Source: Brachypterus glaber (Eukaryota; Arthropoda; Insecta; Coleoptera; Kateretidae). From it: a DNA stretch of 64,000 nt. Location: positions 33,073,026 to 33,137,025 of the forward strand of contig OY294048.1 of NCBI GenBank assembly GCA_958510825.1, read 5' to 3'. The notes beneath the pieces are model-generated. The model was not told where the DNA came from, made no database searches, and saw only the letters and a list, made by a program, of their open reading frames with translations. The position numbers and the translations under genes are program-made. Below, one piece after another: positions 32,701 through 41,100 of this stretch. How positions within the stretch are numbered: position 1 is the stretch's first letter; every line of letters begins with the position of its first letter.

Positions 32701-34276
32701 GGTCGCTGAATCTGAATCCGAGATCAGAATTTAAAAGTTAACGTTCAAAATGGCGGATTAGATTTTTTAAAGTTTCTCGGATTTGCTTGAAACTTGATAC
32801 TCGGGGGTTTTTGGAGTTGCTAATTACGAATCAGGTGCCAATTTTCAAAAATTCAAAATGGCGGATCCAATATGGCGGATTAGATTTTTTAAGTTCCTCG
32901 GATTTACTTGAAACTAGGTACTCGGGGGTTTTTGGGGTCGCTGATTACGAATCTGGTGCCAGTTTTCCAAAATTCAAAATGGCGGATCCAATATGGCGGA
33001 TTAGATTTTTAAAAGTTTCTCGGAAAATTTAATCCGCCATATTGGATCCGATATTTTGAATCTTGGAAAACTGGCACCAGATTCGTAATCAACGACCCCA
33101 AGAACCTCTGAGTACCAAGTTTCAAGCAAATCCGAGCAACTTTGAAAAATCTAATCCGTCTTATTGGATCCGCCATTTTGAATTTTGGAAAACTGGCACC
33201 AGATTTGTAATCAGCGACCCTAAAAACCCCGGAATATCAAGTTTCAAGCAAATACGAGCAACTTCAAAAAATCTAATCCGCCATATTGGATCCGCCATTT
33301 TGAACGCTAACTTTTAAATTCTGACCTTGGATTCAATATTATATTGTTAAATTCCCTAAATTTTTATAAAAACATTTAGATATTTTTATCGTTTTATGTT
33401 GGCAACAAGAAAATACAGAATATAGCTGTAGTCTATCTTTAGGACGTTTCTAAAAGCGATATTCCAGCTTCTGTGAAACCTGCACAGCAACTATGTACTG
33501 ACTCTCCTAAATTGGCCAAATGCTTTCGCTACAACCGCTGCACATCTCGTTTATAGAAAGCTGTTACAGCCAAGCTGGCTTTAATTTGACAACGATGACG
33601 TAGTGAGAGAGACTTTATAGCTACTTGTGCTACTTGGGTTTTCTAAGCAACAAATGATCCTATCGACATTTAAAAAACGCCATTTTGAAGGTTTTTTAAT
33701 TTCCTACAAGATGGTTACTTTGATTGTTCATAAAAATACTCAACTTTTTTACTGGTATCCAAAAATGTGCAAAAATATGACCTTGTTAATATCTTAAAAA
33801 CCACACCAAATCCACCGCAGCAAATACATTTGCTTCTATACACCTGTATTACCTGAAAAACTTGACAGACATCTGGATGAGACAGTGTTCATATCCCTGA
33901 ACCATCTATGGTATTTCTAATAGGGTTGTAAAAATTTTTAACTGCGGCTCGAGAACTAACTTGAGTTTTACAATATTAAATAAAAAAAAGGTCAGAAATT
34001 AACAAAATTTGTAAGAAAACACTTAAAGTGCAAAATCTAGTTTACATGAAAAATGTTTTATTTAATGTTAACTTTATTTAATTAGACTTAAGTTTATTAC
34101 TTTATTAATTATTTAATTTATTTTAGATTATAAATATGCTAGGATGGAAACCTCATCCTACACAGCCTAAACCCATAGACAGAGGCACTGGAGAAGTTTC
34201 ACTCAAAGATTTGTACAAATTGGATGAGATTATTAAGGAAGTAAAAAAAGTAAAGTCTGATGATCAAAAAGAATAG
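17707..34276 (+). CDS. NDUFAF5: NADH dehydrogenase complex I assembly factor 5 (arginine hydroxylase), five exons, 356 aa
   Basis: Exons are 17707-17992, 25034-25185, 27034-27373, 29303-29445 and 34127-34276. Phases are 1, 0, 1, 0 and all junctions are GT-AG. The total is 1071 nt, 356 aa plus stop; human NDUFAF5 is about 345 aa. The basic N-terminus fits a mitochondrial targeting signal. Family landmarks: [24 protein letters not shown], a class I methyltransferase motif I (IGCSRGY, 95-101), [52 protein letters not shown] and the C-terminal MLGWKPH. In the known family this protein hydroxylates an arginine of NDUFS7 early in complex I assembly in the matrix, despite its methyltransferase fold. 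The second glycine of motif I is replaced by serine (GCSRG against GCGRG). Introns are 7.0, 1.8, 1.9 and 4.7 kb and carry many repeats. Confidence 0.92.
18283..18359. mobile_element. Short hairpin MITE, copy 2 (AGGGACACTAGATC ends)
   Basis: It is almost a perfect hairpin: AGGGACACTAGATCT...AGATCTAGTGTCCCT outer and CTTAAGTTAGCAAGGC / GCCTTGCTAACTTAAG inner around GACAGAT. It lies in NDUFAF5 intron 1, and is related to 300-361. Confidence 0.8.
18590..19488. mobile_element. 900-bp nested fold-back element in NDUFAF5 intron 1
   Basis: The outer arms GTGTTAACCTGCTAA / TTAGCAGGTTAACAC are complementary. Further pairs are TGTATAACAAAATGAAAAAT-type arms and AATTAATTTGGGCTTG / CAAGCCCAAATTAATT. An inner hairpin pairs GGCAGGTTTTCTACCTTTGA-type arms, and another surrounds ACCTACCTACC. 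No ORF. Confidence 0.75.
19489..20240. other. NDUFAF5 intron 1, AT-rich; outer flank of the nested insertions
   Basis: ATTTTAGAGGTAAATTCACC (20013-20032) is mirrored at about 24066-24090, suggesting that it belongs to the outermost layer of the nested structure that follows. Otherwise unassigned. Confidence 0.4.
20390..20950. repeat. ~71-bp minisatellite (TTTTAATTCGTTTCTATT units)
   Basis: About eight diverged units, each with TTTTAATTCGTTTCTATT, CGCATATGCGGAATA, ATTTTTAATTAG and ACTATTTGCAAATGCGTA. It belongs to an element whose flanks (CGGATTAAAAATA near 20290, GTTTGAATCCGTTTTTG-type near 23940-24000) are inverted. Confidence 0.75.
21061..23929. mobile_element. DNA transposon with GGGCCATTCCAGC ends, inserted in a minisatellite unit and itself hit by a LINE
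   Basis: GCATATGGGCCATTCCAGC (left) and GCTGGAATGGCCCATATGC (right) are exact reverse complements. Removing 21061-23929 and one ATAT restores CGCATATGCG, the motif of the surrounding minisatellite. This implies a 4-bp target duplication. Non-LINE interior is about 1.1 kb with no ORF. Confidence 0.75.
21428..23211 (+). mobile_element. 5'-truncated LINE with 13-bp target duplication
   Basis: AACACCCGAAACG occurs at 21415-21427 and again at 23212-23224, directly flanking the insertion. The reverse transcriptase frame spans about 21580-22850: [17 protein letters not shown], a nonsense TAA at 21699, then [51 protein letters not shown] and a connector with [10 protein letters not shown]. The protein part after the stop is 376 codons without a break. 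The endonuclease domain is missing. AATAAA at 23175-23180 and an (ATT)n tail mark the 3' end. It is of the jockey/CR1-like broad group and lies in sense orientation in NDUFAF5 intron 1. Confidence 0.88.
24013..25033. other. End of NDUFAF5 intron 1
   Basis: AT-rich. It contains an imperfect palindrome at about 24412-24510 (GAGGTAAGTAGGATATTATT / AATAATGTTACTTACC) with a GC core CTCCCGGGCCGAG. The last part holds the acceptor ATTTATTGTAG. No other gene. Confidence 0.45.
25209..25295. mobile_element. Hairpin MITE TTGAAAATGACGGGTCTG, copy 1
   Basis: The ends TTGAAAATGACGGGTCTG and CAGACCCGTCATTTTCAA are exact reverse complements with GCGGGT/ACCCGC continuing inward. It starts 24 bp after the NDUFAF5 exon 2 donor. 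A second copy is at 41980-42107. Confidence 0.8.
25466..26936. mobile_element. 1.47-kb fold-back filling NDUFAF5 intron 2
   Basis: The arms of about 400 bp pair strongly: CATACCTTAAGGGAAAGGGC / GCCATTTCCCATAAGGTATG, TTTAAAGACCATACAATCTA / TAGATTGTATGGTCTTTAAA and GGCAAGTTAGTGTATGTGGG / CCCACATACACTAACTTGCC. The middle consists of degenerate TATGGGT / ACCCATA repeats, T/G-rich on the left half and A/C-rich on the right, meeting near GGGTAACCC at 26158. No ORF. Confidence 0.85.
27439..27980. repeat. ACAGGGTG-type repeat at the start of NDUFAF5 intron 3
   Basis: It begins ATACAGGGTGTTCTCC about 65 bp after the exon 3 donor. The sequence reads like other non-coding members (degenerate, GTTTCCGAATTACAGC). 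A LINE fragment follows and may be inserted in it, since GAAACGGTTTGAGAT resumes at 28656. Confidence 0.5.
27982..28655 (+). mobile_element. LINE reverse transcriptase fragment with a nonsense codon in GIPQGS
   Basis: Translation reads [29 protein letters not shown], with TAG (28021-28023) where Gln is expected, then [14 protein letters not shown] and KLSLNESKT, then [15 protein letters not shown]. The frame ends at 28485. An AATAAA near 28628 and a short (TTACTA)n tail follow. Both ends are truncated. Sense orientation in NDUFAF5 intron 3. Confidence 0.8.
28840..29160. repeat. Two degenerate ~150-bp tandem units in NDUFAF5 intron 3
   Basis: AGATCAAAACACAAAAT and AGATCATAACACAAAAAT, CTTTTACTCCATGTTAAGG and CTTTTACCCCATTTAAGG repeat in the same order about 145 bp apart. 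Confidence 0.55.
29446..30726. other. NDUFAF5 intron 4, 5' part, unassigned
   Basis: TCCTCCATTTTGAT (29570) and ATCAAAATGGAGGA (30248) are inverted, so 29570-30261 may be a transposon. A 137-codon ORF (30255-30668) begins at this inverted end but resembles nothing known to me and is AT-biased. Confidence 0.4.
30727..30812. repeat. 16-bp tandem repeat (ATCTCTACTCTTTTAC)
   Basis: About 5.4 units with single-base variants (ATCTCTGCTCTTTTAC, TTCTCTCCTCTTTTAC). The run is pyrimidine-rich on the plus strand, in NDUFAF5 intron 4. Confidence 0.85.
30985..31211. mobile_element. Fold-back MITE, AACGTTCAAGTAT ends, copy 2
   Basis: Same structure as 9843-10066: ACGTTCAAGTATTACG / CGTAATACTTGAACGT, CATACACTTCATACC arms and an ACCCTAACAGGGGGT centre. 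It lies in NDUFAF5 intron 4; copy 1 lies in DDX28 intron 2. Confidence 0.8.
31539..32439 (-). pseudogene. LINE ORF1 remnant, antisense in NDUFAF5 intron 4, split by a MITE
   Basis: On the minus strand an N-terminal part ([19 protein letters not shown], then [11 protein letters not shown], coiled-coil-like) runs into a MITE at 32250. After the MITE the frame resumes ([11 protein letters not shown], a stop) and continues as [31 protein letters not shown], a stop, then [21 protein letters not shown] frameshift in an A8 run at 31719-31726 leads to a 59-codon end, [18 protein letters not shown]... to 31539. The ISISHD...LATTKIL and [13 protein letters not shown] blocks resemble the C-terminal half of insect LINE ORF1 proteins. 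Nonsense codons and the frameshift show that it is dead. No adjacent ORF2 was confirmed. Confidence 0.65.
32018..32250. mobile_element. 233-bp hairpin MITE inserted in the LINE ORF1 remnant
   Basis: TAATTC flanks both ends (32012-32017 and 32251-32256). Arms ACCTGAAGTTTGCAACGTTT and AACGTTGCAAACTTCAGCTT are complementary, as are TTTTTAGCGCAC / GTGCGCTAAAAA around GCCGCTTGCGGCG. Removing it and one TAATTC rejoins the ORF1 frame. Confidence 0.8.
32708..33336. mobile_element. Fold-back element with AAAATGGCGGATCC tandem units
   Basis: The left half has direct ~125-bp units with ATGGCGGATCCAATATGGCG, CTCGGATTTACTTGAAAC and TACTCGGGGGTTTTTGG; the right half has the same units inverted. Outer arms GAATTTAAAAGTTAACGTTC / GAACGCTAACTTTTAAATTC close the structure. 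Confidence 0.8.
33337..34126. other. End of NDUFAF5 intron 4, no recognised feature
   Basis: AT-rich, ending in the acceptor ATTTATTTTAG. No repeat copy or ORF of note. Confidence 0.4.
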
Positions 34277-34340
34277 TTTTTTATTTAACATATAGATTTA
34301 GTTTTGTTTTAAGTTATTTAATTTTAAATATATTTTATTA

Positions 34341-34346
34341 AATAAA
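34341..34346 (+). terminator. Poly(A) signal AATAAA of NDUFAF5
   Basis: AATAAA lies 65 nt after the NDUFAF5 stop, followed by a GT-rich stretch (GTATATTCTGT, then TGTAGTGTTTAG). This fits a short 3' UTR. Confidence 0.6.
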
Positions 34347-34416
34347 GTATATTCTGTAAATAATGTAGTGTTTAGTTAATAGGTACACCACCATATATTT
34401 TCAAATAATATTAATA

Positions 34417-34612
34417 TATACTGGGTGATCAATAACTGACATGCCGAAATTATCAAAAAAAAAAGGTTGGTCCGGAAATTAGCCCTAAGGGAGCTGCGGC
34501 CCTTCGATCGAAGATGGACATATTGAATGTGGAACAAAAAAAGCACCAATAAAATTTTAATGTTGCAGGGCGATTCTTCATTTAAAACTAAGCAAAACAG
34601 CATTCTTCATTA
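34417..34612. mobile_element. Truncated copy of the TATACAGGGTGATCAATAACTG element
   Basis: It matches the left half of 40866-41255 (GGGTGATCAATAACTG, AGCCCTAAGGGAGCT, GCAGGGCGATTCTTCATTTA) and then stops. It lies between the NDUFAF5 3' end and the next gene. Confidence 0.65.
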
Positions 34613-35142
34613 GTGGCACAAAATTTTACTTCCCTTTAATTGCATTTTTTTTTTTGAAAATGGTTGCATACAGTGTTACACTATATAACATTTTTGATGT
34701 ATTTTTACTGAAGGAATCTATATATATTACAAAAAACCCAAAAAAATATACATAAAAAAGTTTGGTGGGGCAAAAATATGTACTATAGTACAGTATAGTA
34801 CTACTAAGAGTCCGGATCTGTAAAATTCCCACCACAGTGCTAGAAAACATTTCGCGCGCTGGTCCCGTTTTCTTGCTATGAAAGGTATACACATAGCGAC
34901 TCCATCTTCCTCCATGATTTTTCAGCTTTAAAAGGATTTATACACAGGAAAGCGATTCCGCTCTAATGATAATTTGGTCTAATGGAAATTTAATTCAATG
35001 AAAGTTGACGCGTGCGCCAAAGTTGTCAATGTCGTAACTGTCAAAAATATAAATAAACAAATTCGTCGATAACTCCTTAACAAAATAGCTTTTAAATGAA
35101 ACTAAAAATAATTTAAGTGATAAAAATATTTAATAATTTATA

Positions 35143-38100
35143 ATGAACATGAATAGACCAAAAAGTGGTAAGTACCTAGATAATTAAATCTGTCATTTTC
35201 ATTGATCAGTGGACAATGGAAATTGTTTTTCCAAATTAATTATTGGGGTAATATGTAGAAAACTCGTATTACAATAATCTAAAATTTCTTACATATGTAT
35301 GCTTTCTTACATAGGTATGTTTTATTGTACCACATACAAAATTATATCGCTAAATCATTAAAATATTTATTTCTTTTTAATTAATGGTACGCTGTACCAG
35401 ACCTGGTCCCTAAAGGGAACAAGAAATAAGTTTTTATAAAAAAATACATATATATCTGTGGCTTGGTTATAAAAGGGCCAGTCACTTTGTTAATAGCAGC
35501 ATTTTTAAAATATTACATCAGAGTTGACGTGAAAATGCTGTTATTAATTAATTTATTTATTTATTTATTTATTGGCCCTTTTAAAACCAAGCCACAGATA
35601 TATTATTATTATTATTTTTATTATTAAAAAAAAAAACAGTAAGCGGCATAGCTGATGAGACTGTTATCAATGATTTGAATTAAACTTAAAATATATATAT
35701 ATATTTCCAAGTCTATTTTAATAAAAAAAAGAAATGGCAGAAAGATCTCGGTTGTTAGCCCATTGGGTAACTAATAAACATTATTATTATTATTAAACAA
35801 ATCTATTATTTATGTAAATAAATTCAACATTTCTGCCTTCAGACTTTTGGTCTGGGGACTGGGGCTTTATACTGCCGTGCTAAGCTGAAAGGTCCTATCT
35901 AGATAGGTTTAACATACACAGATAGGACCTTTCAGCTTAAGAAGGCAGTATATCCTTGGACCAAAAAAATTATACCAGTCCCCAGATCCCGAGACTTTTT
36001 TTCATTCAACTACCTGTAATTTCATAAAAAAACCAGCTGAACAGTTGCAAGCACCTTGTCAGAACATCGGCACTAGGCACTAATTTGAAACCTTATGAAA
36101 TAGAAAGTTGTGTGAATGGGCAACCATTAACACTTTAACTCCGCGCGATTTTTATGAAATTTTTCCATTTTTGCCAAGTCATTTTTTTTTACCAAAAAGC
36201 TTGTTTGTCAATTTATTAATGTTTTATGGCAAAACAAGTTGAATAGCAACTAAATAATGTAATAAACTGATTAAAATTATATTGTGAGGTGCCGTTGTGT
36301 GTCTAAAACACATTACACGGCAGTTAAAGTGTTAATACACATAGCTGGGGGTTAGGGGGTGAAAGATAGGACCCCTAAAGCTATAGAACCCCCAAAGCTA
36401 TATATCTAAGTCCTAAATATATTTTGGGCATGTCCCCCTAAATCCGCCAGTGTGTGCAATGGAGTGAGTTTCTCCATTAAATTACTCACAGAGCTCATTT
36501 TTTGTAATTGAAAATTAAAAAAAAATACGGTCTGTTCGCACTTTATGTGTCATATCTCCCATAAATATGTCAATAGAATAAAAATATTTTATAGGGATAT
36601 TCTACCACTAAATACGAGTATATAGTAAAAAAAATCGAAGATAAGCTATTTTGGGGTTATAAAATATAAACTTGGCATAGCGGTCCGCCATTTTGGAAAT
36701 GTCAGGATGAGTAAAAAAATGATTTTTCTAGGTTTGGACTTTTTCAACCATAATTTAATTCCCTTTTTAAATCCATACAAATAAATTCTCTATCTTCAAT
36801 AGAAGTTGAGTTATTACGAATTTATTACATGGTGGTTTTCCGATTTTGAAAAAGGCAAAAAATTACTCATCCTAATATCTTGACAACTAACGATTTTTCC
36901 GCAAAACGCAAATATATATAAACACTAAGTTATGGCGACATGCAAAATTTCAACAAAATCGGAGAGATGAGTTCCTGGTCGAGGGGCAAGTTGACGTGGA
37001 ATTAGAAATATATTTTTTTTTCAAAGGATGACACGTATTTTTGATTTAAAATAAAGCAGAACCCAACGCCATATTTATTTAAACATGTTTTCAAAAAGTG
37101 CAAACAAAAACAATAAAACTGACCATATATCAAAACATCTAATTTGCAGATAGGACAACTTGTCTTAGCAGGGCAGTATACCAATCATTCACAAAAGAAA
37201 ATATTAGGGTCATCATAATATGATATATATATTATATTGTTTCCTATATTTTTTTGGTTGCTGAATCCAAATCTGTTTACAGAATTGAGCTGTGAGGTCT
37301 GCTTTTTGAGAAAAGGGGTTTCCATGAACAATGGCAATAAAGCTCGTTATTCTTAAAAACCTGGCCTGATGTAAAAAGTCTGCTTTCATATACAAATTCA
37401 GCGCATTAAAAAACGAGGGGATAGAGGGATCTACTCTCTTGGCTTTCCACTCCACTGAAGTTTTTTGGCTGTGACGGAGTCGAGGCATAAAATGATTAGA
37501 GAACACTTAAGACAGTTCGCATATGTGGTGCATATACTATATTTTCTACTACCTAAAGCTAGTAATCCCAAATATCAGTTAAAAATAAAGTTTAAAAATA
37601 ATTTTGACATAGCTGTCAGTTTGACAAATAAGTTGAAAAAAGTTAGTAGTTGCCTCAAAAATTTTTCATTATTGACCATCGTCAATAAACAATGCTTAAC
37701 AACGGTCAATAATAAATGAGTTCACTGATTTTATTGGTTGTCAAGATAAACAATTCTTGACAACGGTAGATAATATGTAGGCTAGCACTTAATTAGGTAG
37801 TAGAAAAAGATATTTTTTCACCACCACCCTAAAACCACATCTTTATTACTGTTCTTTTCATTGGTAGAAATATTATTTCTCTATCTGTGACGTCAGAGGT
37901 TCTAAAAATAATGAAATCGCACCATGGTTAATAATGAATTTTTATTCAGCTGTTTTGGCATCTGACGGTTCACTTAATTATTAAATTACATTGCTATTTA
38001 CAAGTGTCTTTAGGCACCAAATTTATTTGTTGCATGATAAATTAAAAAATATTAACTAAATTAGTACATATAAAATATTTTACAAAAAACATTTCAAAAA

Positions 38101-41100
38101 GTGAAAATCATTGGTCCATCATATTCAACCATAGATTATACAACCCATATATTATCGTAAGGATCATAGATTACTAGAGGTACAACCCCCATATATCGAT
38201 TTTTGAGGCAATAGATTCTCCCTCACAGTTTTCGCCTGTCCCCTTATTTCTGGGGGAGTACCAGAATCATCACTTTGCATTTCACTTTCCATTTTTATAT
38301 ATTTTATCACACTTAACACGGAAACACTTTCTAACTTAATAATTTTAGCAGATCACCAGAAAATTTCTACCAGAAATGTCAAGTTATTCATTTGTTTTTT
38401 TAATGGTCGCGAACGGCCAGCGTGATATTTTAAATTTATAAGCTTTTTCATTAAATTTTATTAAAATAAATAAATAAATAGCTAATTAATTGTACTGGTA
38501 GTGAAAAAAATACTATATTTTCCACGTGAGTGAAGATTTAACATTTTAGACCGCGTCTTGCGGGCTTCGCGCTAGCGCGCTCATCCCGCAATTTGACGCA
38601 GGTCAAAAATGTTAAACTTCTCTCACTTGGTAAATAATATACTATTACCTTGATTTTCACCGTATCAATAGAGCAAAGAATGGAATTATTTACTATGGCC
38701 CACTAGCATGTAATCAGCTACCTACAACGCACACAGGTATATTTATAAACCTTATAGTGTCCTAAATGATTTATATACATTTTTTTGAAAATGTTTGCGG
38801 TCTTACTTAAAAAATTAAATTTCAATTCAATTCAATTCAATTCTATTTATTTAACAACTTGCTTTTACAAGATTTTAATATAACATAATCTGCCTAAATT
38901 TGCATTTGTGTGCAGATCATTTACTAAATAATCCATTTTTAATTAAGTTAAACTAAATAAGAAATATGCATACATAAGATATACTTACAAAAAACAACAA
39001 AAATGAGGATGCGGCGAAAGTGAAAGAGATGGAAAGCAAAAACGATAAGAACATTAGTGGTCAGTAAATGGCAAATCAGATGTAAAATTATTCTGTACTA
39101 CAACATGGTGTGAATGAGTGAATTATTATTTATTATAACCGTTTTAAGTTCTCGTTTAAACCTATTTTTATTTAAACACCTAATTTCATTTGGAATTAGG
39201 TTATAAAATTTTGGTCCGTAAAAAAGAATTGACCTTTGAGTGTGAGCTTTAATAAATCGGGGTACAGCTATACTATTATTACTAATCGATCTTGTTTCTT
39301 GATTATGAACAACTACTGGCAAGTTTTCTCTGTTATTATGAGTCCAAAGTATAATTTGATATACATAAAGTTGTCTAATTGTAAATATATTATTTTCTTT
39401 ATATAAAATATCAGTGGAAAACCTTCTTGATTTATTATAAATAATTTTCAATAGAGTATTTTGGGTAACTGACAAGCTATGAAGGTTATTATCCAGTAAT
39501 CCACCCCAGATACAAATGCAATATCTAAGTAACGATTCGACCAAAGCTCTGTACACAACAATTATAAGTTTTTTAGAAAGTATATCTCGAAGCTGATAAA
39601 ACTTGTAAATGAGCCTCCTCAGTCTAGTGTTTAAATAATTCAAATTTAAGTGGCACATTGCATATACAATATCTTACACTTAATTTTTTTTAGGGCTGTA
39701 TTTTTTAAATTTTAAAATATAGTACAAATATGGGGTATTAAATCATAAAAAGGTATTATCTCCATGTCCGGACGCGTCATGTCGCGTCCGGACGCGGAAA
39801 AAAAAATCAGATTTGATTTCTTTTGTATATTTTTAGGTTTAAAACAATGAAATGAACCTAAACAATAGAAAAATACTAAAATATTCAAATTTTTCAATTC
39901 TTTTAAATGGCGTCTTTTTTATTTTAGTTTTTTTAACAGCCTAATTTGAGGTTGAAAAAAAAACTTTTTCGGTCAATTATGTAATTTTTTATACTGAATT
40001 TGAATCTGAATAAAAAACACCCCCATTCCATTTAAAAATTTTAAGTTAACCCCTCTCCCGCCTAAGGGTGTGAATGAAAAAAACTCTCCTTTAATAAAAA
40101 GGTGTCGCCCTTGATAATGAAGCTTAGTACCAAATTTCAAAAACCTATCTTATACGGTTTCTGAGATATCGACTTTTAACCTTTTAAATGGCCCACCCGG
40201 TATGCAGTGTGCCACTTAAATTTAATTTTTTACGCAAGGCCGCAAACATTTTCAAAAAAATATATTCAAATCATTAAGAGGACACTATAAGGTTTATAAA
40301 TATTCAACATTCGACGCTTCATGATTTTTTTCCGTTTTTTTTTTTGGTATTTTTTACCTGTGTGCTTAAAACCCTACCAATAAAACCATTTAAAATATGT
40401 ATAAAGAATTATTTAATTGAAAAATGTAATTATACCAACTGTGATATTATTAATAGCCTTAAGTATATGTAGTTGTATATTTGTTTGACACGTGTAAGTT
40501 TCTCAATAGCACTGAATAAAATCTAATCTAATCAAATCTAATCTAATCTTTATCATGTGAACCTAGTCATTGTTTTTTGTTGTCTAGGTGGAAGATCAGT
40601 TGGCAGAGCACATTCATCACTGAGCGTTTCTGCTGTTGATTACTACCTAAACCTGCCAGTAACTTGCCCACCATCACCAGCAAATTCTACAGTTACCTTA
40701 ACTCCAGGTAGAATGCGCAATATTGATCGAGACATGGAGACATTAAGGGCCTCAAGACAGGACAATCCATTTATTCAGGTTAATGATTTGGTAACCTACA
40801 ATTTTCGCGTAAAAAACGCGCGCCCAAAAACAGAGCAGCGAAAACCACGCGAAACTATTAGCGCAATATACAGGGTGATCAATAACTGCCATGCCAAAAT
40901 TTACGAGGTCATTCTACATCCAAAAATATCAAAAAAAGTTCCTATAAAGGTTGATCCGGAAATGAGCCCTAAGGGAGCTACGGCTGTTCGAAGATGACAT
41001 ATTGAATGGGCAACAAAAAAAAAGCATCAATAAAATTTTAATTCTGCAGGGCGATTCTTCATTTAAAACTGAACAAAAAAGTATTCTTCACCAAAACCCT

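Noticed and set aside
37213..37506. 97-aa reverse ORF
   Set aside because: No domain, no splice context and no codon bias; intronic.
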